Source: Primulina eburnea (taxonomy: Eukaryota > Streptophyta > Magnoliopsida > Lamiales > Gesneriaceae). Taken from it: a stretch of 64,000 bases of DNA. Shown here piece after piece: positions 45,339 to 59,036 of the stretch; the stretch's first letter is position 1, and each line of letters opens with the position of its first letter. The DNA lies in the NCBI RefSeq assembly GCF_022965805.1, contig NC_133114.1, positions 9,134,261-9,198,260 on the forward strand. Reading direction: 5' to 3'. Made by a program: the position numbers and the translations under genes. The notes under the pieces were generated by a model. The model was not told the DNA's origin and ran no database searches. It saw nothing but the letters and a program-made list of their open reading frames with translations.

Positions 45339-48300
45339 TGAAATGTTCCTTACTTTTAACTTTAAAATTTAAATAAACATTAGGGAATTTTTTTTATAAC
45401 ATTCTCTTGAAATTCGAAGCCATCACCACATAAATACTTTAACATTTAAAATATAAAATGCATAAAATCTTTAAATCGTCAATCATAAAACGTAAATCGA
45501 CTTAAATTAATCCAACAATTTGAGCTTCAAAATAAAACATAAAATTTCCATAAAAAAATCTTCAAAATTTTATTAAACTTTAAATAATAAACTAATGCGG
45601 AAAATAGATATTCGTCTCTCGGGAGTATACTGTCTGGCCAGATCCATTCAAGCGTCAACGTCTACCTCAATATCATTCTCACCTGCAACTATTCAAACCT
45701 AGTGATTCTAATGACTCAGCACGTCCAAACCATAAATAACAAATAATGCATATACATGCACATACATTTAAAATCATACTTTTATTTAAAATAAGCTAAC
45801 ATAAAACTTGTAAGCGTAAATAAATTGAAACGACCACTACTTTTTTTTTCTAATCATAAATCATAAACTCTAAAATACTAAATAAAACACCTTAGCATAA
45901 TCAACAATCATAATAATTTTAACATACGAAACCTCAAGTGAGTAAAAAAATCATAAATCATCAACTAACCTAAACTCTTAAATCGACCTTTGAAAATATC
46001 ACTAACAATAAAACAAAGCATGTAAATCTCTAATAAAAATCATTAACATAATATTTAAATCATTTATCTAACAAGCTAGTGCGGAAACATAAAGACCCTC
46101 GGGTGTGTACTGCTGCACTCGATCCTTTCAATCGTCAGAACCTACCATAAATCATCACATCTTGCATCATACAAACCTAGTGAGTTTAAAGAGTCAACAC
46201 GTTCTAAATATGAATAACAAATAATATATATACAATCACATGCATTAAAAATCATACTTTTATTTAAAATAGATTTTGAAATATAATTAAACCATTTTAA
46301 ATCATTTAAGCATAATTAAATCATAAATCGTAAAATCATTTTAAAATAACTTATAAGCGTAAATAAATCCTTTAAAAATCATTTAAAATAAGCTTTGAAC
46401 ATAAATAAATCATTAAAAAATAGATTTAATCATCATCATGAATCATATATCATAAAATCGTTTTAATCATAAGCTTTCAATCATATATCATTTTGGGTGA
46501 AGTTTGATCCTTGAAAGTGACTAGCTTTTATCCTCCGGTTGATTGATCAGTTTTCAGTTCCACATGGTCCATGAGGCTGGGCACTAGGCTCCACCATGGA
46601 AATACGATCGTCGGGGCTCCCTCGGGGGCCTTCTCCTATAGACGGGCTCTCTCTGGGGCTTTTTTCCATAAAGACCTCTCTCTGGGTCTTTTTCCCTAAC
46701 GACATCCCCACAAAATTGTAAGTTCACCGTCCTCACATAAACAGATCCACCATAAAGCATATATCATATGTCACAGTCAATTCACATCCCTCAAAATATT
46801 TTTTCTTTTCTTTAAAAATAAAAAAATAGCATACCTTTCCAAAAATAGAATTTTAGACAGTAAAAATTGCACTGCTTTTCCAAAAATCATAAAATAACAT
46901 TTTATCATTAAAATCATCATTTTAAATCATAAAATATCATTTAACATGCGTTATGATCCTTCGGACGCTGCCAAGCTTTTACGTATTTTTCTTAGTGTAA
47001 AAGTACAGTTTTGCCCCTGGACGTAAAAAATCTCGAATCTATCTTTTTCTAACTTTTAATGACATGAGATTATTAAAAAATAATTATTTAAGCTTAGACA
47101 TAATTTTTCATAATTTTATAAAGCTTAAAACAAGGCTTTTCAATTAATTCTTTAATTAACGTTTAGTGCGGCGATTAAATACCGGGTAAATTCAAAACTC
47201 ATTATTTTGATCCCAAATTTTAAACATAACATTTTTATTATTTATTATACCCTTGTGAGCCATGAACCACACCCATGGACCCATGTTTCCAATTTAAGTG
47301 TAATTAATCTCGTTTTTGACCCTTCGAAGAACACATCGAGCCATATCTTAATTTACTCAAGCCACGCCCAAGCCACCTCGAGCCAAACCCAAGCCAACAC
47401 ATCTAAGAACCCTCCTGACCAAGCCTGACCCATAGAACGTAGCCCTAGAGCTCTCAAACTCACCTGAACAGAAGACCCGAAACTGCTCATGGTTACTACT
47501 CACGCCTATAGACTCCTAGCCAACCTAGGACACTTCTAGCCGAGCCACCACCAAGCCCACCTGCCCTTAACATCCCTGGACCATACCCAGACCAGCCCAA
47601 GCCCTTGAGCCCAAGCAGCGAACCCCTTGAAGCTAGAGCACACCTGCGCGCTAATGCTTCCTCACGCCCTCTCGAGCCAGGGGCCAGCCCAACCACTACA
47701 GCCCTGGCCCAGCCCTTTCCATCATCCTTAGACCCTATAGGACCTACCTAACTCACCCAAGCCCTAGCAGCGAGCCCCCATGGCCGCTACTGCACCAGCA
47801 CTCGCGTAAATGGCTCGATCCCTAGCCCTCTTAGGACTCTTCCTAAGCCCTAAACATGACCCTTAGGACCCAACCCCCAGACCTGGTTGAGCCCCAAAGC
47901 CCATGCATAAGAACCAAACCTTGCACCTTGAACCTACCACACGAAACCCACAGCCCTTCTTTCTGAATTTTCCTACGGTTACAGCTTGGTATTCTCTATT
48001 ATTTTATCATGTTTTGTCCCTAATTCAATAACATTTTATCATGTTTTGGCAGCGTGTCCGTTTGTTTCAAAGATGATTTCAAAACAAGCGTAACATCATT
48101 AAAACTTTGAAAAATACGTACCTTACCGTATAATAATTGAACCCCGATATTTTTCATGCATAATAAATAAACACACACATATTTTGATTTGTATGGTGTT
48201 TAAAAGGGTTTAGAAAACGTGCATTTGCGTTTAAAACATTCGAATATACGATCTTCGGCGAGGGTGCGATCGATGTTGTACGACCGGACGACGAAGAACA

Positions 48301-51075
48301 CAAGCTTTTCTTCTCCTCCTAATTTTTGAAAATATGAATTGTGTGTGTGGTGTGTTTTCGACTGCTGGTGGTATGGAATTAGGGTGAATAAACACTAGGT
48401 TTAGTTATTGATAGATTTAATTTCAAGTTAAATGGACTTTGATTTTGGGCTTGCAACCTTAAGGCTAACTGGGCCTATTTAAATTAATTAAATTAGGCCC
48501 AATAACACTTAATTAGTTAAAACATAAAATTTTATGAATTAAGTTTCCCAAAAATAATATTTTTGATCTTTTAAAACTCTTGTTTGCCCAAAACCGGCTT
48601 CCTGGGAAAAATCGAGCTCGACTCGTAAAATAATTTGACCTCCAACCTTTTTAGGAATAATTAAATCATTTTTAATCATATTAGGAAGCCTTGTCATTAT
48701 TTAATGAAAAATAAATATTCTTGTCTTGGTCGTCCCCGGTCTCTTTTCCCCTGCCTATTATCTAATATTCAGATAAAATCCTTAATTTCATGAAATCATG
48801 TCATATTATCATTTAATCATACAATCATACCTTTAATCATATAATAAATATCATGCAAGCATTTAAAAGCAATTAAATAAAACAATTAAGCAATTAAAAT
48901 AATTTGCATGCATGTAGTTTACGTAGATTGGTTTTTCAGACGTTACTAAATCATAAATAGTTAAATTATAAAGCCTTTCATCATCGTATATCATTTTGGG
49001 TGATGTTTGATACTTGAAAGTGACTATCATTTATCCTTCAGCCTCTGTTCGATTGATTAATCTATAAACCAAGTATCTGGGGGCGGGGTGTCAGCAACTC
49101 TCGTCATTGGACCGTGGTCAAATATGGAAATACGATCGTTGGGCTCCCTTTGGAGCCTTCTCCAGTAAACGAGCTCCCTCTAAGGCCTTTTCTCCCACGA
49201 TATTCCCATTTTTAAGTTAACTGTTCCTTATTAAAACAGATCTCCCAGATATCCTCTGTGTCACAGTCAATTCACATCTCTCAAAATATTTTTCCTTTCT
49301 TTTTATTTATAAATTATCTTTTTCTTCAAAAACTCATAAAATAACATATTTTTGGGAAATCGTTTAGCCTCATCGTATCTCGTAAAAATATCATATTTTC
49401 ATCATAAATATTTTAACATTTCATTTAACATGTATTAAGATTCCTTGGGACACTGCCAGACCTTTCGCACTACCCGAGACATAAAATGATCATTTTACAC
49501 CTAGACCTCCAACTTCCTAATTTTGATTTTTTCTTACTTTTCTGAACCATCATATAAGCTTAAATTTGACTTCTAATATTTTTCTTAGACGTAAACCCAA
49601 ACATTTCGATTTAATGACTTAATAGCTAAACCGTGAAGCGTTTTAAACCAGAATAGATTCAAAAATTAATATTTTATTTCCAAATTTTAAACTTAGACTT
49701 TTAATCCCTAAAATACCCCAGTGAACCATGATCCAATCCCTGTGGACCAATTTTCCTAGCCACCACTGAACCCCCCTTTTCCTTTTTCTCAGCCAGGCCT
49801 CACTTTCTGCCAAACCACCATCGTGCCATCTTGGACTAGAGCCCATCTCAACCCTAGCCTACCCTCCTGAGCCCTCACCGACCGACCTGGAACAGTTGCA
49901 GCCAGCCTAACCATCCACGCGCACGGCCTGCACACAACCGAGTCCTAAAACACTTCCTAAGTCTGCGGCTACCTCCTGCCCCTCGAGCCTTCCGACATAG
50001 CTGACCACTACCTTCTGTACATGACCATGACAGGGCCAGGACTGAGCCTGGTCAAACCCTGGTGTGGTTGTGGTCCAGCCGAGCAATGCTTCCCAAGAAA
50101 ACACTTGAAAACCCTAGCCCTTTCGACCCTCCCCGTGCGCATCTCACATGACCTTGTCCAGCCTGCGTTCTTCGCTTAGATGACCCTTTTCCTAGTCCTT
50201 TAACTTCTCCCTATGGCACCGATCTCCTTAGAATTCATGACACGTTTCGTATATGCATAGAATTGTCAAAACTTTGAAAAATATACTTCTAAACATTAAA
50301 TAATTCGATCTAAACATTTTTCATGCTTAAAAACATAAATCATGCATAATATGATTTGAATGATGCAAAAAGAAAGTTTAGAAACCTGCCTTTGCGTGTA
50401 GAACGCTTGAATATTTAATCTTCGACTCGAGGTAGCGAGGATGAACGATCGGGGAATGTTTAAACTTCGAATTCTTGCTCTGAATTTTTCGAAAGTCAGT
50501 GTGTAATGTGTGTGTAAGATTTCGGCTGCTGCTAAGTTTCAAAAACCCTAGGTTTAGGCTTTATAAATTATGAAAGTTATGGTTTTAAAAGTCAGGGTTT
50601 TTAGGTTTTAAGTTTTGGAATAATTAGGATAATTAATCCTAGTAAATTAGGCCTATTAAGGCTCATTTAATCACAAAATAAAAGTTTAAAAAAACCGTTT
50701 TCAAAAATAATAATTTTGGGTCTATAAAAGCCATCCCTTTGACTAAAATTGGCTTCTCGAATAAAATGAGGCTCAACTCGTAAATTAATTTGGACTCCAG
50801 CATTTTTAAAACATTTTAATCCTATTTAATCATATTATCGAGCCTTAAGACATTTATCGAAAAATATTTTCATCTTTGTCGTTCCCGGTCTCCTTTCCCC
50901 GGTATAATATCGAATATTCAGACAAAATCTTAATTTCACGAACTCTTGGCAAATCATGAAATTAAACGTTTAATCATATAAAACATATCCTTTAAGAATT
51001 TAAAATATATTAAATAAAATAGATAGGCAGTTAAATTTCATGCATGTGGTTTTATGTTAACTGATTTTCGTTACA
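45339..51075 (-). repeat. 3' LTR of gypsy A, interrupted by solo LTR D
   Basis: The LTR is in two parts, 45339-45825 and 48952-51075 (about 2.6 kb), split by solo LTR D with its TAAAT duplication. On the minus strand it starts TGTAACGAAAATC after a purine tract (51076-51089) and ends CATTTCA. Landmarks shared with D and C include a GGGTGATGTTTGAT block, GAAATACGATCG, a CCCTGG.. GC-rich part and a gcggaaa near the end. GC-rich ORFs in it (for example 49907-50104) are not genes. Confidence 0.7.
45826..48946 (-). mobile_element. Solo LTR D of the gypsy A family (3.1 kb)
   Basis: Flanked by TAAAT on both sides (45821-45825, 48947-48951). On the minus strand it reads from GTAACGTCTG (the leading T seems lost) to CGTTTCA. 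It aligns block by block with solo LTR C at 52966-56555 in the opposite orientation and with LTR A around it. No internal region remains, so it is the result of LTR-LTR recombination. Confidence 0.75.
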
Positions 51076-51089
51076 ACTCCTCCCTCTTT

Positions 51090-52689
51090 AAATAAAACTT
51101 CGTCCTCGAAATTAAAACTCACCGAACAACTCCGGACAGCGATTCCTCATATCTGTTTTGGTCTCCCAAGTAGCTTCTTCCTCCAAGGGATTCAGCCACT
51201 TGATTTTGACCATCTTTATCACCTTATTTCACATCCTTCTCTCTCGTATGCTCAAAATTTGAGTAGGCCTCTCCTCATAACACATGTTCGGTGTAAGCTG
51301 AAATGGCTCAAAATTTACATGGGAAGAATTCGACATGTACTTGCGAATCATCGATACGTGGAAGACATTGTGAACTCCTGTGAGATTAGGTGGCAACGCC
51401 ACTTGATATGCAAACTCTCCCACTCTGTCGAGTATCTCGAATGGTCCGGTGAATCTCGGACTGAGTTTTCCTTCCTTGTCAAATCTCATAACACCGTTCA
51501 TAGGTGCTATTTTTACAAACAAACAGTCTCCGACGGGAAACTAGAGATCCTTTCTTCTTTTTTCAGCATATTTTTTCTGCCACCTCTGTGCAATCTTCAC
51601 CTTGTTTCGGTTCTTGGTGACTAAATCTGCTGTATGCTGCATTATCTCAGGTCCTGTCGTAGCTCTCTCCCCTACCTCATCCCAATGGATGGGTGATTTG
51701 CACTTCCTCCCATAGAGTGTCTCGTATGGAGCCATACCTATAGACAACTGATGACTGTTGTTATAGGAGAACTGCACTAGAAATAGTTTCGATTCCCAAC
51801 TCCCTTGGAAATCGATCCAGCATGCTCGGAGTACATCCTCTAGAATCTGTATGGACTCTCTCCAACTGACCGTCAGTCTAGGGATGAAAAGCCGCGCTGA
51901 ATAGAAGCTTGGTCCCCATAGCTGCATGCAAACTCTTTAAAAATGATGACGTGAATCTCGTGTATCGGTCAGACACTATGGAGATTGGAATCCTGTGTAG
52001 TCTGACTATCTTTCGAATATATAACTATGCATACTGTATCATGGAGAAATTCGTCTTCACTGGTAGAAAGTGTGCTGACTTTGTAAGACAATCAACTATG
52101 ACCCAAATCGCATTGAATCCCTTCATCGTATTTGGTAAACCTACCACAAAATCCATCGTTATGTTCTCTCACTTACACTCGGGGATGGGAAGTGGTCGAA
52201 GCATTCCTGCTGGTCTTTGATGCTCTACCTTCACTTGTTGACACGTCTAGCATTCAAATACAAAGCACATAATATATCGTTTCATACTCGGTCACCGATA
52301 AAGTATCTGCAGTTCCTTGTACATCTTCGTACTCCCGGGGTGTATACAATAAGGAGTATTATGGGCCTCTGTCATAATTTCGTTCCTATTCCTAAGTGAA
52401 TCACCACTAGGAACCCATAGTCGTCCTCGATATTTAACAATTCCATCCTGGACTATATAACATCCGACCTTTGACTCATCTCATTGTCTCCATTTCCGTA
52501 GATGATCATCATTAATCTGACCGTCTTGAATTCTGTCTCTCAAGGTAGACTGCACTGTCAAGGTAGAGAGATTAGGAGCCTTGCTCCTACAATAAACCTC
52601 AAGATCGAACCTCTGAAATTTCTATCTGTAGAGGTTTTTGAACTGATAATCGAGCCAAGACTGTCGTTTTTCTACTCAAAGCGTCTGCA
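51090..52689 (-). pseudogene. Gypsy A pol relic: RNase H end, integrase, chromodomain-like end
   Basis: From 52689 leftwards on the minus strand: ADALSRK (end of RNase H, at the insertion point of gypsy B), decayed integrase zinc and core pieces, RESIQILEDVLRACWIDFQG and MAPYETLYGRKCKSPIHWDE (51541-51927), then GKLSPRFTGPFEILDRVGEF and LTGVHNVFHVSMIRKYMSN (51229-51522). Stops and shifts are many. The rest of this element must lie beyond gypsy B, outside the window. Confidence 0.8.
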
Positions 52690-55199
52690 TGTTAGGGCCC
52701 GTGCTCTTAATTAATATTTAATTACCAAACAACAATGATTAAAAGGTGTAGACAGCGAAAACGAGTTTAAAGCGTTCATTTGGGCCTACAGAAATTTCGG
52801 CATGACCTTCCCGTAAGTAGGACACCCAAAAAATCTCAAAACACAACAATAATATACGCTCGAAAATAACTTCAAGTTCACAATCAACCAAACAAATATC
52901 CTACAGGCGCACTGGCCAGGACTAGACACAACATACCACAAATAAAATCCAAACAACATTAAAACTGTAACGCCCCGAAAATTTAAAGGTCTACGTAAAC
53001 CTCATGCATGCAATTATTAAATTTCTCTTGTATTTTAAATTAATGTTTTAATTGCATGAATTAATTATGTGGTGCATATTGACATGTTTAAAAATATATT
53101 TTTCATGGTTGCATAAAATTGTATTTTTAAGGATTATTCAAGTTGCGATCGAAGAACGGAGACCGAGGGCTGAAAAATGGAAATGTTTTTATTTGTTATT
53201 TGTTTTTAATTATTTAAATTAAGGGTGATGCTTTTTCCTATTTTTGAAAATAAGAGGTTTTGAGGTGATTTAATACGCCGGGACGTATATTTTATCGAGA
53301 TTGGATTTTTAACAAAAATACGAACTTCGTGGCAACCCGGCTATTAAATTCACAAATTTATTTAAACAAAAATCTTGTTAATATTTTATTAAATCCTAAT
53401 TAAAACTAATGTGCTTAATTTATTGGCTTGATAGGCCTAAGCTTTGTTAGTAATTTAATTAGTATTTAAATAAGTTAATCACCCCAAACCCTTCACACAA
53501 TCACACGCCCCACACCCCATAAATTCAGAAACTCTCCCCCTTCACATATTCCACACGACACACACATGTACAATAATTGAAGGGGAAAATCGTGTAGCTC
53601 AAGGGAAATTCAAAGCCAAGGTCTTTCTCGTTCTTCGTCATCGTCAACGATTAATCGTGCGTTAAATACGCAAAGGCACGCCATAATTATCTTTTTACTC
53701 ATCATCACACCATAATATTTATTTGAACATGTTTTGAAAGAAAATAAGGCCCTTAAATTATAATTTTCGCAACTATTCATATGCATGTGTTTAACTCTTG
53801 TGTGTTGATTCAAAAATCATGTTTAATTATTGTTAAGGGGCTGCCATGGTTAGGGTATGGATTAAGGGTGTTTTACACAAAGTTTAGGGTCCTAGAAACA
53901 CACCAAATAACCACAAACGTGAATCAGAACAAGCTGGTAACCGTATGCTTTATTTCAGAAAGGTACTGTGAGTGTTTGTTGGGTTGTGCAAAGTTAAGGG
54001 ACTCGATCACTATGCATGGTGGCTTGGGGATGGGCCTGGTCTCGAGGGGGGGCTCGTGCTGGATGTGGGTAAGGGTCAGGAAGGGTCCTAGCATGGCTAG
54101 GACCCCTGGTGCCTAGCTTTGGAGGAGTCCCACGCAGCAGGGACTCCTCGCGCGACCATGTGAAGATGACAGCAGCCAAGGGGAGTTGTGGCTGGGGCTA
54201 GGTTGTTTAGGGTATCTTCAAAAGGGTCCTAGGGTCATGGGCAGGGGTCGGGCTATGGGTTGGAGTGGAGTGGTTGGCCGCTAGCTCGACTGGAAGTTGT
54301 TAGCATGAGGGAAGAAGGAACGCGCAGCAGCCTGTGCAGAATTTCAGAAGCTACGGGCGTGGGTTTCAGGGGCTGGGCGAGGCTTGGGCTTGGTCCAGGG
54401 ATGGTCAGGGTTAGGTGGGCTCGATGGTGACTCAGCTAGAGGGGTCCTAGGATGGCTAGGAGTCCTATTGCACCAAGGAACTCACACACACACACGTGCA
54501 GATTATGGGTTCAACTTCCAGCGGGTTTTTGAGTGGACCGGGGCATGTTTTTCAGGCTGGGCTTGAACAGTGGAGTCCCTAGATGGGTTAGCTAGGCTTT
54601 GGCTCGAGGCGGCTCGGGCGTGGCTCGAGTAAATTAAGAGATGGCTTGGTGTGTTCGAATAGGTGTCAAAACGAAATTTATAAAGCTAAAAATTGATCCA
54701 AGGGTCCATGAGGGTGGCTCATGACTTGGAAGGGTAGAATAAATCATAAAAATACTATGTTTAAAATTTGGGATCAAATCACCGAGTTTTGGATTTATTC
54801 GGAATTTAATCGCCGCACGAAACGTTAATTAACTCATTAATTGAAACGCCTAGTTGTATGCTTTATAAAATTATGAAAAATTAGGTTTAAGCTTAAATAA
54901 TTATTATAAGTCTAAGTTTTTAATTTGAAAATTTTATATTAAGGTTTGGTTTAATTCGAGATTAAAACGCATTAATGCGTCACATTTAAAGATTAATTTA
55001 AAAGTTCTCATTTTAGGCTAAATAAAAATATGAGAAAATTTATGTAAGCTTAAATAATTATTTGGGACATGTTAAAGTAGATGGAATTAAGAAAATGTCA
55101 AAAACGTAAAATGTCGCGTCCAGGGGTAAAACGGTCTTTTTACACCTATAAATTAGTAAACGCCATGGCAGTGTCCTGAATGCTGTTTTAAATGCTAAT

Positions 55200-55570
55200 A
55201 TGATTATTTTTAATGATTATGTATGTTTATGAATTTTTATATGTTAATATGTTAATTTTATATGTTTATGGATTTTTAAGACGTTAATATGTTTAATGTT
55301 TTATGATTTAATATGCTAAATGTTTATTTTAAATGTTTACGGGATTTTATGATGTTAAAATGTTTATGTTTATGTTTATGAGTTTTAATATGTTGAAATG
55401 TTGATTTTAAAACGTTTATGACTTCTTATGATTTTTATATGTTAAAAAGTTTATTTTAAATGTTTATTTTAAACGTTTATGATGAAAAAAATGTTTATTT
55501 TAAAATGTTCATGGGTGTTTATGATTTTTAATATGTTAAGTTATGATTTTTAAATGTCTATGATTTTTAT
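55200..55570. repeat. Degenerate ATGTTTATG/ATTTTAA tandem repeats in LTR C
   Basis: Words such as TGTTTATG, TATGATTTTTA and TTTTAAATG recur every 10-40 bases in irregular order. The same region of LTR D is AT-rich but less regular. This probably arose by replication slippage. Confidence 0.6.
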
Positions 55571-55758
55571 GATTTAAATATGGGCATTTAAAAGACATGT
55601 TGCATGCTTGGTTTCAAAATAAAATGATATTATGTGCATGTTTTATTAAGTGATGAAATACGACATGTTGAAGGATGTGAAGGATTGTGACTACAATATG
55701 TTGGAAATATCGTGAGGGTTATGGTCCCAGTGGGAGCCCGACGATCGTGTTTCCGTTG

Positions 55759-55794
55759 ATACGAATACGAATACGAATACGAATACGAATACGA
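55759..55794. repeat. (ATACGA)6 hexanucleotide microsatellite
   Basis: Six perfect ATACGA units in a row followed by ATATGT. It is not seen at the matching site of LTRs A or D, so it expanded in this copy or its parent. Confidence 0.95.
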
Positions 55795-57923
55795 ATATGT
55801 TAATACGTAGGCCAAGGCCCAGTTGACCAGTGAGAGTGTTGCTGGTGTCCCCGCCGCCCAGTACTGTGGTTTTTTTAGATGGATCCATCGCCCAATACGA
55901 TTAAGAATACGAGTCACAATCACGATCTGAATTCAACAAACACGAACATGAACATGAATATGATGACATGAATATGTTGATATGAATATGTTTATGTTAT
56001 ATGAAAATGTTTATGCATAAGATTATGAAAAATGTTTTTATTTAAAAGTTTATGCATCATGAAAATGTTTACGTAAATTTTATGTTTTAAGTTTATGCAT
56101 CTTCATGAAAACGATATTTTAAGTACAAGTATTTTCACTGTTGATTGTGGTTTTATATGTATTACTCGTTATCAAGAATATGGCATGTTGAGTCTTTAAA
56201 CTCACTAGGTGTGATTAATGCAGGTGATTTTGATGTTAACGTTTATGGAGGTCTTGATGGTTGATCTGACTGGACTGAAGGTGCACATAACCCGAGGACC
56301 GACGCTAGTTTTCCGCACTAGTTATGTTTTATGATTCCAAGTTATGTTAAAAGTATTTTTCGAATTTTATTTATTTATGAGTGAATTTTGAGAGGTTATA
56401 GTATGGGCTATTTCCTTTGATTTTCAAATGCTAGTGGTTGATGTTTTATTTCAAATGGCAAAATATTTTAAGAAAATATTTTTATGTGATGGCCGAAAGT
56501 TAGAAAAAAAAAATTTCTTAGTACTTTTTAAGCAATAAAAAGCGCAGACGTTTCAAAAACATAACCATACAGCTACACAGGGCATCTCCGTGGCAAATGT
56601 ATCAAACCAGACCAATATATATAAATATCTGGGAACTCTGACCTTGGAATGACCTGTCATGGCATAAAAAAAAAGCCACAACATCAAAAGAATACAGGGG
56701 TCGGACCCTAGTACGATAAACCAGTAAAATCACGACGTATATAAAAGGCATGTAATAATACCAAGTAAATGCAATGCTATGCGATGCATGAATGGTAACA
56801 ACGGAATAATGGATACCAAATGGAGTCCAAACAAATAGAGTCATCAACAGTAACAGTGGCCACCCGTGCCAGGAATGCAGCATCAAATCGCCGCTCGTCC
56901 ATGCACGTAGCATCGGGAATGCGAGTAGCTAAGTCGCTCGTCCCTAGCTGTCATCTGGGAATGTGGCTAATCCTAACCCACTCGTCCCTCTGATGACTCA
57001 ATATATCCCAACAGAATCAACATAAATAGCCGTCAAAGGAGTCAAGGCTCAATATGTTATGCCAATACAATTAATGCATGAATGCATCAGATTAAACATT
57101 CAAGGCACATAATAGCAAATAACATTCAGGAATATTCTTACACGCCAATATAAGCGTCATAATGATATAGGTTTGAGCGTACCTCAACTTCAACTTACAA
57201 TATCACAATAATTTCTTAAGGAATCTTGGATGAACGTCCAACGATATAACCTACAATATAAATTCGCTATACACTTCAATATACTGCATTCAAACTAACT
57301 AAAACAATTTATATCGGAGCGGTTAAAAATCATTTTCCGGACAACCTATAAAACCCTTATACAATCTGAATTCAAGTTTAATACCTCAATACTCGAGGCT
57401 AAAATGCACACAACGGTAATTTCGCAAAGGTTGCTCATCGGAAAAGTCACCGAAAACACTGTTCACACCGGAAACCTAGCTAGAAATTAAGGGAAAAGCT
57501 CAATACTTCACTTTTATAAACTAGCACATCAAGAAAAACCAAAATTCGAAGCCAAAAGCTTACCTAAAACCAAATCGAAGCTCACGTACAGTTGCTGGAA
57601 TTCAAGCCGATCGAACTCAATAACTTCCAATTCATGGCAGGAAATGCTCTAATAGAATGGAGGAACAAAGTTGCTAAGTTGCTGGACTACCTCTCCGACC
57701 GAGGGCGGCGCTATGCGACTGATGCAGAAAGATGAGAGAAGCAACGAGCAAGGGTGGGAGAAGAGCTTTTCTTTTCTGAATTTTGAGCGATTCATGTCTG
57801 AATATCAAAATTGGTTGGGTTTTATTAAATAAAATGGGTTACTTATTGGGCCTCACATTCTCCCCCACTAATAAAAGATTTCGTCCTCGAAATCTAACAA
57901 ACACAACACTGATATCCACAACA

Positions 57924-58175
57924 TTACATCTGATAATATATAGGAAATTCAGAATACACCGCATAATTCATTACAATCTCAAACAAATGAGGCCATTCTT
58001 GTTGCATCTTTGCATCTAATTCCCATGTAGATTCTTCCCTTCCATGCCTACTCCATTGTACCAAAACTAGTGGAATCGTCTTGCTCCTGAGCTGTCTTTC
58101 CTTGCAGTCCAAAATTTGCACTGGATGTTCAACATAGCTAAGGGAACTGTCCAACTCCACATCCTCGACATTCAA
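57924..58175 (-). pseudogene. Gypsy B chromodomain-like C-terminal end
   Basis: The product holds DSSLSYVEHPVQILDCKERQ, LRSKTIPLVLVQW and SRHGREESTWELDAKMQQEW and ends PHLFEIV. W..H..EE.TWE is the chromodomain signature in plant chromoviruses, better kept here than in the Tekay-like element. A shift or stop separates it from the integrase end at 58194. The purine tract follows in the minus direction. Confidence 0.85.
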
Positions 58176-58193
58176 GATATGTGACGGATCTGG

Positions 58194-59036
58194 CTAATAC
58201 TTCCGCAACATAGATACATGAAACACATTATGTATCAAAGACAAACTCTGCGGCAAGTCTAAATGATAAGCCAATGTTCCAATCCTCTCAACGATCATAT
58301 ACGGACCAATATAACGCGGAGCTAACTTCCCTTTATGTCCAAATCTCATAGTACCCCGCAACGGTGATACTTTCAAGAAAACATAATCGCCCATTTGGAA
58401 CTCTAAAGGTCTACGACTTTTATTAGCATAACTGGCTTGAAGATCCTGGGTTGCTTTCATATTTTTCCTGATCAATTCAACTTTATCTTTCATTTCTTGA
58501 ATAAATTCTGGTTTTGACATCTGTCTTTCTCCTACATCTTCCCAACATATCGGCGATCTACATTTTCTTCCATACAAAGCTTCAAATGGTGCCATACCAA
58601 TTGTTGCCTGAAAACTATTATTGTAAGAGAATTCAACCAATGACAATGATTCTTGCCAACCACCTTTGAAATCCATCACTACTGCTCGTAAATACCCTCT
58701 AGAGTCTGGATGGTTCTTTCTGACTGACCATCTGTGTACGGGTGATAGGCAGTGCTCATAGCCAACTTTGAACCCCAAAGCTGATTGCAAACTTCCCCAA
58801 AACTTCGAAGCAAACCTTGGATCATGATCAGATACTATGGTTACTGGCACACCATGCAATCTCACTATATGATCAATGTACAGTTTTGCCATTTTCATAT
58901 AATTACAAGTACGATCATACGGAATAAAATGAGCTGATTTAGACAATCTATCAACAATCACCCAAATCGCCTCACAACCACGGTTAGAACGAGGTAGATG
59001 TCTCACAAAATCCATAGCAATGTGCTCCCATTCCAC
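58194..59036 (-). pseudogene. Gypsy B integrase core, one frameshift
   Basis: MDFVRHLPRSNRGCEAIWVI, ADRLSKSAHF-like text and IVSDHDPRFASKFW carry the first two catalytic D's. The block with HPYTDGQSER is in another frame between about 58690 and 58760, so one indel moved the frame out and another back. The rest, SYNNSFQATIGMAPFEALYG, RRPLEFQMGDYVFLKVSPLR and VFHVSMLRKY, is normal. The catalytic residues are present at DNA level. Confidence 0.85.

Larger units (their letters stand above)
52966..56555 (+). mobile_element. Solo LTR C of the gypsy A family (3.6 kb, plus strand)
   Basis: Starts TGTAACGCCCCG and ends CAGACGTTTCA, flanked by AAAAC on both sides (52961-52965, 56556-56560). It matches LTRs A and D in reverse orientation. 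It has its own (ATACGA)6 run and a stretch of degenerate ATGTTTATG-type repeats (55200-55570). The GC-rich part at 54000-54620 gives long shadow ORFs that show no domain. Confidence 0.8.

Noticed and set aside
47207..54566. GC-rich ORFs with many G, P, A residues (for example 49907-50104, 53994-54179)
   Set aside because: They occur on both strands of related LTRs and follow local GC content; no consistent frame among copies.
55630..55923. ORFs with repeated SY or VF residues
   Set aside because: Produced by reading the ATACGA hexamer on the minus strand.
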